Part shown: positions 23,887-32,881 of the stretch, piece after piece | Numbering within the stretch: position 1 is the stretch's first letter | Layout: each line of letters opens with the position of its first letter | DNA from: Novispirillum itersonii subsp. itersonii ATCC 12639 | GTDB taxonomy: Bacteria > Pseudomonadota > Alphaproteobacteria > Rhodospirillales > Rhodospirillaceae | DNA length: 64,000 nt | Reading direction: 5' to 3' | Assembly (NCBI RefSeq): GCF_000381985.1 | Contig: NZ_KB907347.1 | Span: forward strand, 62,001 to 126,000 | Notes under the pieces: model-generated | What the model was told of the DNA's origin: nothing | The model's input: the letters and a program-made list of their open reading frames with translations, nothing else | The model's database searches: none | Program-made: the position numbers and the translations under genes

Positions 23887-24929
23887 GGGCGGTCTCCGGC
23901 AGCGGTTTCAAAGCCTTGCAGCACATTGACGGTGTTGACCCCCAGATCGTCGACCGCATAACCGCCTTCCATCACGAACAGGGTTGGCAGATCCACACCG
24001 GCCAGCAGGGCGCCGGTATCGCGGTAATCGTCGCCTGTCAGCCTGAAAAAGCTGATCGGGTCGTGTTCGTAGGTATCCAGCCCCAGCGAGATCACCAGCA
24101 GATCCGGCGCATAGGCGCGGATGCGGTCAAGGGCCCGTTCCAGCGCCTGTTTCCACACGCTGTAAGGGGTGCCCTCCGGCAGGGGGTAGTTGACGGTGAA
24201 ACCCTCTCCCGCGCCGTGACCGGTCTCATCCTCCCAGCCCATGAAATACGGGTAGGCCTGATCGGGGGTGCCATGCAGGGACAGGAACAGCACGTCGCTG
24301 CGGTCGTAGAAAATCTCCTGCGTGCCGTTGCCGTGGTGAAAGTCCACATCCAGCACCGCCACCCGCTGCGCCCCGTGGTCCAGTGCGGCCTGTGCGGCGA
24401 TGGCGGCATTGTTGAGGAAGCAGTAGCCGCCAAACTGGTCGCGGGGGGCGTGATGCCCCGGCGGGCGGCACAGGGCAAAGGCGGCACGGTCGCCGCCCAG
24501 CACCGCATCCAGCGCGGTCAGGGCGGTCTGGGCACTCCAGTATGCGGCTTCCCACGTGCCTTCGACGATGCCGGTCTCGCCGCACAGGGCATAATAGCCG
24601 ACCCGGGCCTCAATATGGCTGCTGGGGCGGCGGAACGGCATGGTCCGGCCCGGCCAGACGCTGGGGGTGACCTGCCCGCTGAACCCGGCGGCGGTCCAGT
24701 CTGCCCATACGGTCTGCAGGAACTGCACATACCCGGCATCATGGACCCGCAGCACCGGCCCCAGCCCGTGATCGGCGGGCGGTGTGACCGGCCCCAGCCC
24801 GACCTCGCGCACGCGGGCCAGCACATATTCGGCCCGCTGCGGGCATTCAAACGGTTCAACCACGGTTCCGCCGAAAGGTTCGGCGCGGGCATGGTGAAGG
24901 GTATGACGATCTGAATAGACGGTCAGCAT
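23883..24929 (-). CDS. acetylpolyamine amidohydrolase (histone-deacetylase family)
   Basis: A 348-residue zinc hydrolase of the HDAC fold. Active-site motifs: CRPPGHHAPRDQFGGYCFLNNAAIAAQAAL with the double His, VAVLDVDFHHGNGTQEIFY with zinc-binding Asp and His, and SLGLDTYEHDPISFFRLT with the distal Asp, then VMEGGY. The N-terminal HARAEPFGG and CPQRAEYV segments match bacterial acetylpolyamine amidohydrolases, which deacetylate acetyl-putrescine, -cadaverine or -spermidine. Location between the polyamine ABC importer and aguB supports the substrate. A 73-bp gap separates it from the binding-protein gene. Confidence 0.88.
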   Translation of the reverse strand: MLTVYSDRHTLHHARAEPFGGTVVEPFECPQRAEYVLARVREVGLGPVTPPADHGLGPVLRVHDAGYVQFLQTVWADWTAAGFSGQVTPSVWPGRTMPFRRPSSHIEARVGYYALCGETGIVEGTWEAAYWSAQTALTALDAVLGGDRAAFALCRPPGHHAPRDQFGGYCFLNNAAIAAQAALDHGAQRVAVLDVDFHHGNGTQEIFYDRSDVLFLSLHGTPDQAYPYFMGWEDETGHGAGEGFTVNYPLPEGTPYSVWKQALERALDRIRAYAPDLLVISLGLDTYEHDPISFFRLTGDDYRDTGALLAGVDLPTLFVMEGGYAVDDLGVNTVNVLQGFETAAGDRP

Positions 24930-25002
24930 CGGCGTGATCCACGGTCAGGAGGGGAAGAGGTGCCGGGGGTTCAGCGGCCCCCCGGCCGGGCCGGAGCGGG
25001 GA

Positions 25003-26031
25003 TTACTGGAACAGACGGGTCCAGACGCGGTCCCGCAGTTTGACCGCCTGATCGGAGCAGACCGGCTGGAACACCGTTTTCACCCCGGCGGGCGGATTGA
25101 TTTCCGGCGCGTCGCGCAGATCGGGGCTGAGGAAGGCCTGACTGCCCTTGATGCCGTTGGAATAGCGGGCGAAGTTAGACTGAATGGCGATGTTTTCCGG
25201 CTTCAGCATAAAGTCGATGAAGGTCAGGGCGTTTTTATAGTTCCGGGCGGTTTTCGGCACCGCCAGACTGTCCATAAAGGCCAGAACCCCTTCCTTCGGG
25301 TAGACATAGGTGATGGTGGGGCGGACATCGCGCGCCCGTTTGGCGGCCCCGTTCCAGATCATATGCATGGCGACCTCGCCCGAGGCCAGCCGCTCGTGAA
25401 TCCCTTCAGAACTGTAGATCTTCACCGCCGGTTTCTGGGCGGCGAGCAGGTCTTCGACCTTTTTCAGGTCCTTGGGGGCGTCGTCGCACTGCGGCAGGCC
25501 GAGGGCGATGGCGGCAACGGCGGTCACCTCTTCCGGGGTTTTGAACATGCCGATGTTGCCGCGCAGTTCCGGCGGCGGAGTGAACAGCAGGGCGGCGCTG
25601 TCGGTCGGCCCTTTGTAGACGGCGGTATCGACGGCGAAAGAGGTGGTGCCCCACATCCACGGCACGGTGTAGCGGTTGCCGGGGTCCCATTCCGGGTTGC
25701 GCCAGCGGTCGTCGATGTTGGCGTAGTTGCCCAGTTTCGGGGCGTCAATCGGTTGCAGCAGCCCGTCTTTGATCAGGATCGGCACAAAGTTGTGGGATGG
25801 CACCACAATGTCATAGGCGGCGTTCCCGGCCTTCAGTTTCGCCAGCAGGGTCTCGTTGGAGTCATAAACGTCCAGCGTCACCTTGATCCCGGTTTCCTGT
25901 TCGAATTTGGCAAGGATCTCCGGGGCGGTGTAATCCGACCAGTTGTAGATGAACAGCTCCTCTCCGGCGGCGGCGGGGCCTGCGGTGGCGGTCAGGACGG
26001 CAAGCGACAGGGCGGCGGTCAGTCGTTTCAT
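25003..26031 (-). CDS. polyamine ABC transporter substrate-binding protein (PotD/PotF type)
   Basis: A 342-residue periplasmic protein with signal peptide MKRLTAALSLAVLTATAGPAAA. The mature start EELFIYNWSDYTAPEIL with the NWSDY motif is the hallmark of PotD/PotF; later DIVVPSHNFVPILIKDGLLQPID, VPWMWGTTSFAVDT and FIDFMLKPENIAIQS fit spermidine/putrescine binders. It lies last among the four transporter genes in transcription order ATPase-permease-permease-binding protein. Whether putrescine, spermidine or an acetylated polyamine is bound cannot be read from sequence; the downstream acetylpolyamine amidohydrolase favours including acetylated forms. Confidence 0.92.
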   Translation of the reverse strand: MKRLTAALSLAVLTATAGPAAAGEELFIYNWSDYTAPEILAKFEQETGIKVTLDVYDSNETLLAKLKAGNAAYDIVVPSHNFVPILIKDGLLQPIDAPKLGNYANIDDRWRNPEWDPGNRYTVPWMWGTTSFAVDTAVYKGPTDSAALLFTPPPELRGNIGMFKTPEEVTAVAAIALGLPQCDDAPKDLKKVEDLLAAQKPAVKIYSSEGIHERLASGEVAMHMIWNGAAKRARDVRPTITYVYPKEGVLAFMDSLAVPKTARNYKNALTFIDFMLKPENIAIQSNFARYSNGIKGSQAFLSPDLRDAPEINPPAGVKTVFQPVCSDQAVKLRDRVWTRLFQ

Positions 26032-26088
26032 CGGTGGGCTCTCCTGTTCAGGGTCTCCGTGCGGGCGGGACCTCTGTTTTTTTGGGGA

Positions 26089-26880
26089 TCAGCGGCGGCG
26101 GGTCAGCAGGTGGGACAGGGTCACCACCATCACGGACACCGCCAGCAGGATGGTCGAGATGGCGTTGATTTCCGGCGACACCCCCAGCCGCAGCATGCCG
26201 TAGATGTACAGCGGCAGGGTGGTGGCGCCGGGCTCGGCCACCATCATGGTGATGATGAAATCGTCGATGGAGGTGATCAGCGCCAGCAGGGCGCCGGAGA
26301 CAATCCCCGGGGCCAGCAGGGGCAGGGTCACGGTGCGCAGGGTCTGCCACGGGGTGGCGTAGAGATCACGGGCGGCCAGCTCGATGCTCTCGTCCATCCG
26401 TTCCAGCCGGGCGCGGATCGGCAGATAGGCGAAGGGGATGCAGAAGGCGACATGGGCCAGAATGATGTTGCCCAGCCCCAGCGACAGTCCAATGGCGGAA
26501 AACAGCAGCAGGGTGGCAACGGCGGTGACGATTTCCGGCACCACCAGCGGGGTCATGATCAGGCCGCCGGTGACTTTCTTCCCGAAAAAGGGGACCCCGC
26601 GCTTCATCGCCAGTGCGGCGGCGGTGGCGACCACCGTGGCGATGGCGGTGGCACAGACGGCAACGGTCAGGCTGTTGAGGGCCGCGCGCTGGATCTGGCT
26701 GTCAGCGGCGATTTTGGCGTACCACGTCAGGGAAAAGCCGCTCCACACCGTGCCGGACCGGGTGGCGTTGAAGGAAAACACCACCAGCAGCACCAGCGGT
26801 GCATAGAGATAGGCAAAGAACAGCCAGGTGAACCCCCGGAAGCCGGGCAGATCAGTGACTTTGCGGATTGTCCGGGCCAT
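26089..26880 (-). CDS. polyamine ABC transporter permease (PotC/PotI type)
   Basis: A 263-residue permease with six membrane segments, starting FTWLFFAYLYAPLVLLVVFSFN. The EAA loop is ELAARDLYATPWQTLRTVTLPLLAPGIVSGALLALITSIDDF, where it contacts the ATPase. The FSFNATRSGTVWSGFSLTWY segment is characteristic of the PotC/PotI branch. Start at ATG 26880, two bases beyond the end of the partner permease gene, so the two are tightly coupled. Confidence 0.93.
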   Translation of the reverse strand: MARTIRKVTDLPGFRGFTWLFFAYLYAPLVLLVVFSFNATRSGTVWSGFSLTWYAKIAADSQIQRAALNSLTVAVCATAIATVVATAAALAMKRGVPFFGKKVTGGLIMTPLVVPEIVTAVATLLLFSAIGLSLGLGNIILAHVAFCIPFAYLPIRARLERMDESIELAARDLYATPWQTLRTVTLPLLAPGIVSGALLALITSIDDFIITMMVAEPGATTLPLYIYGMLRLGVSPEINAISTILLAVSVMVVTLSHLLTRRR

Positions 26881-26881
26881 G

Positions 26882-27766
26882 TCAGTGCCCCCCTTCGGCG
26901 GTGGCGCGGGCCTGCCGCACGGCGGAAACGGTCAGGGTCAGCATCACCAGAGCCAGCAGCACCAGCGCCAGCGCCGCCCCGAACGGCCAGTTGCGGGAGG
27001 AGGTGAACTGAAGCTGGATCAGTGTGCTGATCATCAGCTCCTTGCCGCCGCCCAGCAGGTCAGGGGCGACGAAGGCCCCCAGACAGGGGACGAAGACAAG
27101 GATCGACCCGGCGACCAGCCCCGGCTTCACCAGCGGCAGCACCACATGGCGCAGGGCACCCCACGGGCCGCAGTAGAGATCGCGGGCAGCCTCGACCAGC
27201 CGGAAGTCCAGCTTTTCCAGCGAGGTATAAAGCGGCAGCACCATGAACGGGGCATAGGTGTAGACCAGCCCGAACAAAATCGCCCCTTCGGTATACAGCA
27301 GTTTTACCGGCTGATCGGTCAGGCCCCCCGCCTGCAGGACGGTGTTGATCAGGCCGGTATCCCGCAGGATCAGCACCCAGCTGTAAGTGCGGATCAGCAG
27401 ATTGGTCCAGAACGGAATGGTGATCAGAAAAATCAGCAGGGTGCGTTGTTCCGGCGGGCGGGTGGCGATGAAATAGGCCACCGGGAACCCGACGCAGAGG
27501 GTGATCAGCGTGGCCAGCCCGGCAATCCGCAGCGACCGCCACAGGATGATCATGTAAGAGGGATCAAAGGCCAGAGAGTCATCCAGATCGCGGTCAAACA
27601 GCAGCTTGATGTAGGCTTCCGCCGAAAAGTGCGGCAGGACCCCGCCGAAGCTGCTGGCTTCCATCAGGGAATAGGCGGCCATGATGATCATCGGCACAAC
27701 CATCAGGACCCCGATGATCAGCAGGGTGGGGGCAATGCCCAGCAGGGTGGCGCGGTGTGGCGTCAT
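26882..27766 (-). CDS. polyamine ABC transporter permease (PotB/PotH type)
   Basis: A 294-residue permease with an N-terminal helix (LLGIAPTLLIIGVLMVVPMIIMAAYSLM), a long periplasmic loop before the second helix, and the transporter EAA loop LVEAARDLYCGPWGALRHVVLPLVKPGLVAGSILVFV. The FWTNLLIRTYSWVLILRDTGLIN segment is typical of PotB/PotH. It forms the heterodimeric channel with the following permease. Nine bases separate it from the ATPase gene stop. Confidence 0.93.
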   Translation of the reverse strand: MTPHRATLLGIAPTLLIIGVLMVVPMIIMAAYSLMEASSFGGVLPHFSAEAYIKLLFDRDLDDSLAFDPSYMIILWRSLRIAGLATLITLCVGFPVAYFIATRPPEQRTLLIFLITIPFWTNLLIRTYSWVLILRDTGLINTVLQAGGLTDQPVKLLYTEGAILFGLVYTYAPFMVLPLYTSLEKLDFRLVEAARDLYCGPWGALRHVVLPLVKPGLVAGSILVFVPCLGAFVAPDLLGGGKELMISTLIQLQFTSSRNWPFGAALALVLLALVMLTLTVSAVRQARATAEGGH

Positions 27767-27775
27767 GGCAGCCCC

Positions 27776-28849
27776 TCAGTCCAGCAGGGTTTTGGCGGCA
27801 TCAGGGGCAATCCGCAGGAACCCGCGTTCCCCCGCTGTCAGGATCGGGTCGCCGTTGATGCGGTTCTCACAGCGTGACCGCAGGGTGATGCCGCCATCCA
27901 GCTCCACCACATAATCGGTGGCGTCACCCTGATAGACGATGGTGCGGACGGTCATGCCGATTCCGTCTTCCACCGGGCCGTCATGCACCGACAGTTTTTC
28001 CGGCCGCAGAAACAGGCTGACACGCTGGCCCGGGCGGGCGGCCCCGGCATCGCGGGCGATCAGGCGGTATCCACCCGGCAGGGCACAGTGGGCCCGACCG
28101 TCCTCAAGCTGTTCAACACCGGCGGTCAGGAAGTTGGCATCGCCGATGAAGTCGGCAACAAAGCGGGTAGCCGGGTGTTCGTAGATCACCTGCGGGGCGT
28201 CAATCTGCTGGACCCGGCCTTCTGACAGCACGGCGATGCGGTCTGACATCGCCAGCGCCTCTTCCTGATCGTGGGTGACGAAGATGAAGGTCACCCCGGT
28301 CTGCTGCTGCAGGGTCTTCAGTTCCATCCGCATGGCCTGCCGCAGCTTCAGGTCAAGGGCCGACAGCGGCTCGTCGAGCAGCAGCACCTTGGGGCGGGGG
28401 GCCAGCGCCCGGGCCAGCGCCACCCGCTGCTGCTGCCCGCCGGAGAGCTGATGCGGCCTGCGCCCGGCATGGCTCGACAGTTTGATCATCTCCAGCATTT
28501 CCGCCACCCGCCGGGTGATCTCGGCATCCGGCATTTTCAGGCGGCGCAGCCCGAAAGCGACGTTCTCCGCCACCGTCATGTGGGGAAACAGGGAGTAATG
28601 CTGGAACACCGTGTTGATCGGGCGGCGGTCCGGCGGCAGGGCCGTAATGTCATTGCCAAACAGCTTAAGGGTGCCGCCGGTGATGTCTTCAAACCCGGCG
28701 ATGATGCGTAGCAGGGTTGTTTTTCCGCACCCGGACGGGCCGAGAAGGGTGAAGAATTCGTTGGGGCGGATATCCAGAGTTACGTTGTGCAGTGCAGTAA
28801 AAGATCCGTATTTCTTGACGACATCGATAATCTCGACGGCCTGCGGCAT
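27776..28849 (-). CDS. polyamine ABC transporter ATPase (PotA/PotG type)
   Basis: A 357-residue ATPase: Walker A GPSGCGKTTLLRIIAGFE, Q-loop FQHYSLFPHMTVAENVAFGLR, signature LSGGQQQRVALARALAPRP, Walker B VLLLDEPLSALDLKLR, and switch His in VTHDQEEALAMSDRI. The C-terminal TOBE domain (VSLFLRPEKLSVHDG, VYQGDATDYVVELDGG) is as in PotA. It is the first gene of a transporter-plus-catabolism operon. It is divergent from a LuxR-type regulator across 141 bp. Confidence 0.94.
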   Translation of the reverse strand: MPQAVEIIDVVKKYGSFTALHNVTLDIRPNEFFTLLGPSGCGKTTLLRIIAGFEDITGGTLKLFGNDITALPPDRRPINTVFQHYSLFPHMTVAENVAFGLRRLKMPDAEITRRVAEMLEMIKLSSHAGRRPHQLSGGQQQRVALARALAPRPKVLLLDEPLSALDLKLRQAMRMELKTLQQQTGVTFIFVTHDQEEALAMSDRIAVLSEGRVQQIDAPQVIYEHPATRFVADFIGDANFLTAGVEQLEDGRAHCALPGGYRLIARDAGAARPGQRVSLFLRPEKLSVHDGPVEDGIGMTVRTIVYQGDATDYVVELDGGITLRSRCENRINGDPILTAGERGFLRIAPDAAKTLLD

Positions 28850-28990
28850 GCGGACGCTCCCTCGGTTCCGGCGACCCCGGGAAGGGGTCTAAATCGAACG
28901 TTCTGTGAGGCTACGGAGAATTTACGGTGGAAAGAATACCCCCTCAGGGTTATTTTGATCACAATTCATCGGGTATCGGGGGTATGGGTG

Positions 28991-29863
28991 ATGAAGGAGT
29001 GGGCCGGAAGAGAATTTGCTGAAAAAATGGGCAGCATGATTTCCGCGGTCCGCAGCCCGGCCTTTCCCGTCCATCTGCGTGATTTTATTCAGTCACAGAT
29101 TGCATTTGATAATCTGGTGATTGTTGTTTTTCAGAATGATAGCCCACCGGTCGATCTTTATTACTGGATACCGGACCGGACAGGTTTCCGTTATGAAGAG
29201 CAATACTTGAAAATATCCTATGCTCTGGATCCCTTCTTCCGCAAAGCGCAGGCGGGGGAGGAAGGGGTGTTTCTGATCGGTGAGATTGCCCCCGACCGCT
29301 TTTTTCAGAGTGAATACGGAAAATCCTATTTTTCCTGTGTCCGGATGCTGGACGAGCTGGGGCTGGTCAGTGCCGGGGGGGATGGCTGCTTCATCAATCT
29401 GTCGCTGGGCCGTCAGCGGGGATCCGGGCGGTTCAGCCGGACAGAAAAGCGCTGGCTGGATGATATGTCCCCGGCGTTGGCCCCGTTGCTGCGGATTTAT
29501 GCGGAAACCCGGATGGCGCGGATGGATCTGCCTGCCGATTCCGGCAGTGCGGCGAGCCTTGAAGAGCGGCTGTGCCGCCTGAAACCCCAGCCCGGTATCA
29601 CCGAGGGTCTGACGCAGCGGGAAGCGCAGGTGATTGCGCTGGTGATGGGCGGACATTCCAATGCGTCCATCGCGCAGTGCATGGGCATCAGCCGTCTGAC
29701 GGTCAAAGTGCATCGCAAGCATGCTTACGCCAAGCTTCAGGTGTCGTCACAGGCGGATCTGTTCCTGAAAATCATGCCAATGCTGGAAGGGGCGGGGCGT
29801 CCGCTTTCCCGCCCTGTCGCCGTGACGGCAGGGCCAGTCTCCCCCGGTGTTCTGCCGATGTGA
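28991..29863 (+). CDS. LuxR-family transcriptional regulator
   Basis: A 290-residue protein. The C-terminal GerE/LuxR helix-turn-helix is clear: LTQREAQVIALVMGGHSNASIAQCMGISRLTVKVHRKHAYAKL. The N-terminal about 200 residues contain YYWIPDRTGFRYEEQYLKISYALDPFF, an alpha/beta sensor resembling other stand-alone LuxR regulators of polyamine or amino-acid loci, not an autoinducer domain or receiver. ATG 28991 was chosen (ATG preceded by GGGTG; the frame extends upstream without family resemblance). It is divergent from the polyamine importer and may control it or the following cellulose operon. A GAACGTTC palindrome sits at 28896-28903 in the shared promoter region. Confidence 0.82.
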   Translation: MKEWAGREFAEKMGSMISAVRSPAFPVHLRDFIQSQIAFDNLVIVVFQNDSPPVDLYYWIPDRTGFRYEEQYLKISYALDPFFRKAQAGEEGVFLIGEIAPDRFFQSEYGKSYFSCVRMLDELGLVSAGGDGCFINLSLGRQRGSGRFSRTEKRWLDDMSPALAPLLRIYAETRMARMDLPADSGSAASLEERLCRLKPQPGITEGLTQREAQVIALVMGGHSNASIAQCMGISRLTVKVHRKHAYAKLQVSSQADLFLKIMPMLEGAGRPLSRPVAVTAGPVSPGVLPM

Positions 29864-30170
29864 GGAGCCCCGTCGGGGCTGCAGATTTCTGCGCCGGATT
29901 GTGCGGGGAGCAGCGTATCAGGTCTGGATGCGCTGGCGTTGTCGGTCTGTCTTTAAAAAGCACAGACCGCCTGTGTGGCGAAGGGTGGCTTATCGATCCG
30001 CGTTGAGGCCGGGTTAACCAACCTTTCACCAATCCAGTGTGGAATGGGAATAGGATAGGGGTGTTCTGGCTTTTTGCCATGACTGAAAGGAAAGCCTGAC
30101 TCCGGGGGAGACCGGATACTCAGAAAATACAGGGAGCGGCGCCGGGGGGTGTCAGGGGTGTCGCGGCACG
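29864..30170. other. 307-bp intergenic region before the cellulose operon
   Basis: AGCCCC (29866-29871) and GGGGCT (29875-29880) form a compact stem-loop just after the LuxR stop; without a T-run it is a weak terminator candidate. The remainder contains no convincing gene. It must hold the promoter for the cellulose operon, since all later genes to 38783 are on the same strand with short gaps. Confidence 0.45.
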
Positions 30171-30581
30171 ATGCTGCGGCGGCCTGCAGGAGTTAAGGTG
30201 GTTGTTGTGACCTTGGATGAGCTTGCTGTCCATATGCGGTCCCTGACCGGGGCAGAGCAGGGCCTGCGATGGGCCCGCCGTCTGTTTTCCACGGGATGCG
30301 CCCTGTTTTATCTGGCGTTTTCCACTCTGGTTTTCCTCATGCAGTATTCTCCGGTGGGGCAGATTGCGCTGTTTATCGGCAGCCTGCTGACGTTGGTGAT
30401 CTCTGTCCCGCTGATTCCCGTGGCCTGGCTGGCCCGCCGTCGGCTGTGGCGGCAACGGAACCGTCTGCATGGTGTCCTGTTTGCGCAGGGTCTGCGGGTG
30501 GACGAAGCCGGGCGGGTTGTGACCAATGATCCCCACCCCAGACTGATTTATGACCGCGCCCGTCTGTCGGGGGCAGTATGA
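30171..30581 (+). CDS. small membrane protein coupled to bcsA
   Basis: A 136-residue protein with two central hydrophobic helices (LFSTGCALFYLAFSTLVFLM and IALFIGSLLTLVISVPLIPVAWLA), flanked by basic cytoplasmic segments (RRRLWRQRNRLH). No family recognised. Its stop overlaps the bcsA ATG by four bases (ATGA), so it is translated with the cellulose synthase and probably acts in the same inner-membrane complex. The ATG at 30171 has no strong ribosome-binding site; a start near 30207-30210 is possible. It differs in size and sequence from known accessory subunits such as BcsD, BcsF, BcsG or BcsR. Confidence 0.7.
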   Translation: MLRRPAGVKVVVVTLDELAVHMRSLTGAEQGLRWARRLFSTGCALFYLAFSTLVFLMQYSPVGQIALFIGSLLTLVISVPLIPVAWLARRRLWRQRNRLHGVLFAQGLRVDEAGRVVTNDPHPRLIYDRARLSGAV

Positions 30582-32881
30582 CTGTCCAGACGCGGCTGAG
30601 CGCGGCTGAGGCCTCTTTGCCTGATGCTTCGTCGCCGGATCTGTCAGACGGACAAAAACCGGCGGCACCGTCAGCGTTGTCCCGTGTCTGGTCATGGCTG
30701 GGCTGGGGGCTGGCCCTGCCGGGACTCGCCGGGGTGGTTCTGGTGCCGATGGACTGGAGTGGTCAGATGATGGCAATGATTGCCGTCATCGCGGCCCTGT
30801 GGGTTTTGCGGACGTTGCCCAATGATGAGCCGGGATCCCCTCTCCGGCTTCTGGTCCTGTTGCTGACCGCAATTGTCTCCCTCCGTTATATTGCCTGGCG
30901 CGGACTGTTCACCCTCAACAGCTCGACGCTGATCAGCACGGCTCTGGCGGTGATCCTGTATCTGGCGGAGGTCTATTCGGTCGTGATCAGCCTGCTGGGG
31001 GCACTGGTCAATTCCACGCCGCTGCGCCGCCCGTCCCTGATGCTGGCCGACCTGCCCCCGGAAACGGCCCTGCCGACGGTTGATGTGCTGATACCGACCT
31101 ATAATGAACCGGCAGAGATGCTGGAAGTGACCCTGCGGGCAGCCCTGCAGATCCAGTATCCCGCTGATCTGCTGCGGGTTTATCTGCTGGATGATGGCGG
31201 CACCGATGCCAAGATCGCGCAGGTCGACCCGGAGAACGCCGCAGCGGCGCAGGCCCGGCGGACCACGCTTCAGGCCCTGTGCCATCGTCTGGGGGCGCGG
31301 TATCTGACCCGGGCGGAAAACAGCCATGCCAAAGCCGGTAACATCAACAGCGCGCTGGCCCATACCGACGGCGATCTGATTGTCATTCTGGATGCAGACC
31401 ATGTGCCGACCGGGGACTTCCTGAACCGCACCGTCCCGTGGATGGTGAAAAGGCCGGATGTATTTCTGGTCCAGACCCCTCATTTTATGATCAATCCCGA
31501 TCCGATTGACCGGAACCTTCTGCAGTCGTTCCGGCGGATGCCGTCGGAAAATGATATGTTTTACCAGACGATTCAGAAGGGTCTGGATTTTTGGGACAGT
31601 TCATTTTTCTGTGGCTCTGCGGCGGTCCTGCGCCGGGCCCCGCTGATGGCGATTGGCGGGCTGGCCGGACAGACCATTACCGAAGATGCCGAAACGGCGA
31701 TTACCCTGCATGGACAGGGATTGAAGTCCGTTTATCTTGACCGGCCGATGGTGGCCGGGCTGAACCCGGAAACGTTTACGGCCTTTGTGATTCAGCGGAT
31801 GCGCTGGGCGCAGGGGATGACGCAGATCCTGTTGCTGAAGCGCCCGTTCATGGCGCCGGGGCTGTCGTGGTTTCAGCGGGTCGGTTACATGAGCTCGCTG
31901 CTGTTCTGGCTGTTTCCCTTCGCGCGGATGATTTTCATTTTTTCGCCGCTGGCCTACCTGATCGGCGGTTTTGATGTTTACAACGCGTCGACCATGCAAA
32001 TTCTGGCGTACACCGTCCCGCATGTGCTGGCGGGCTACATCATGTCCGACATGCTGTTCGGGCGCACGCGCTGGCCACTGATCTCGGAAATCTACGAACT
32101 GATGCAGAGCATCTTTTCGCTGAATGCCCTGATTAAGGTGGTGGCCAATCCACGGCATCCGTCTTTCGTGGTCACCCCCAAAGGGGACACGATGGCCGAG
32201 GAGTTCATTTCCCCTCTGGCCAAGCCGTTTTACGGGTTGTTTGTGCTGGTTGGCATCGGTTTTATCTTTGGCGGGTGGCGGCTGTGGGATGACCCGGTGA
32301 CCCGGGATATGACCATGGTGGTGTTGGTGTGGAATACCCTGAACTTTCTGACCCTGACAGCGGCGCTGGGGGCATTGGTTGAACGGCGGCAGCGTCGCGC
32401 ATCACCCCGGATGCCGGCGCAGCAGACAGGCACGGTCCTGACCGGAGCCGGGGTATCCTGTGATATTGACGACCTGTCGGCGGGTGGCGCGCGGCTGCTG
32501 ATTGATCCGTCCGCCCCGCAGATCCCCCGGAAAGGGGATCTGATCCGGCTTGCCGCCCCGGCCCCGCAGGCCGGGCGGACGGTGATGCTGAGCTGCGAGG
32601 TCTGTTCGGTCTTTCCGCTGCGCCGCAGGCTGGCGCTGGGGGTGCGGTTTGTACCGGCCACCGAGGCGGAGGCCAATGATGCGGTGGTGCTGGCTTTTGG
32701 CGACAGTGCCCGCTGGCAGTTTTTTCTGGATCGGCGGGTTCGGCCGATTGCCTTTACCACAGCGCTTTCGATGATTTTCGGTCTGATCTGGCAACCTGTC
32801 CTGCTGCATGCCCGCATGCTGCGGGCGGCGATCCGTCTTCCGTCCTGTCTGCAGACCCGGCAAGGATCCACCCATGAGTAA
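30578..32881 (+). CDS. bcsA: cellulose synthase catalytic subunit (UDP-forming)
   Basis: A 767-residue family-2 processive glycosyltransferase in the inner membrane. Catalytic set: Asp205-Asp206 (LLDDGGTD), Asp272/Asp274 (LDADHVP), TED at 368-370, and Q406RMRW. Several N-terminal membrane helices precede the GT domain and a cluster follows (FQRVGYMSSLLFWLFPFARMIF). The C-terminal PilZ domain begins near residue 605 with an RRQRRASPR arginine motif and DLSAGGARL (Asp632), giving c-di-GMP activation. It polymerises UDP-glucose into beta-1,4-glucan and exports it with BcsB. ATG 30578 overlaps the previous gene; the 3' end overlaps bcsB by eight bases. Confidence 0.96.
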   Translation: MTVQTRLSAAEASLPDASSPDLSDGQKPAAPSALSRVWSWLGWGLALPGLAGVVLVPMDWSGQMMAMIAVIAALWVLRTLPNDEPGSPLRLLVLLLTAIVSLRYIAWRGLFTLNSSTLISTALAVILYLAEVYSVVISLLGALVNSTPLRRPSLMLADLPPETALPTVDVLIPTYNEPAEMLEVTLRAALQIQYPADLLRVYLLDDGGTDAKIAQVDPENAAAAQARRTTLQALCHRLGARYLTRAENSHAKAGNINSALAHTDGDLIVILDADHVPTGDFLNRTVPWMVKRPDVFLVQTPHFMINPDPIDRNLLQSFRRMPSENDMFYQTIQKGLDFWDSSFFCGSAAVLRRAPLMAIGGLAGQTITEDAETAITLHGQGLKSVYLDRPMVAGLNPETFTAFVIQRMRWAQGMTQILLLKRPFMAPGLSWFQRVGYMSSLLFWLFPFARMIFIFSPLAYLIGGFDVYNASTMQILAYTVPHVLAGYIMSDMLFGRTRWPLISEIYELMQSIFSLNALIKVVANPRHPSFVVTPKGDTMAEEFISPLAKPFYGLFVLVGIGFIFGGWRLWDDPVTRDMTMVVLVWNTLNFLTLTAALGALVERRQRRASPRMPAQQTGTVLTGAGVSCDIDDLSAGGARLLIDPSAPQIPRKGDLIRLAAPAPQAGRTVMLSCEVCSVFPLRRRLALGVRFVPATEAEANDAVVLAFGDSARWQFFLDRRVRPIAFTTALSMIFGLIWQPVLLHARMLRAAIRLPSCLQTRQGSTHE

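Noticed and set aside
24934-27006. 690-residue open frame on the plus strand antisense to the polyamine genes
   Set aside because: Pro/Gln/Gly-rich low-complexity translation with no domains, lying opposite well-recognised Pot and amidohydrolase genes; typical shadow in high-GC DNA.
30692-31483. Antisense frame inside bcsA
   Set aside because: No recognisable domain and opposite to a strong GT2 coding pattern.
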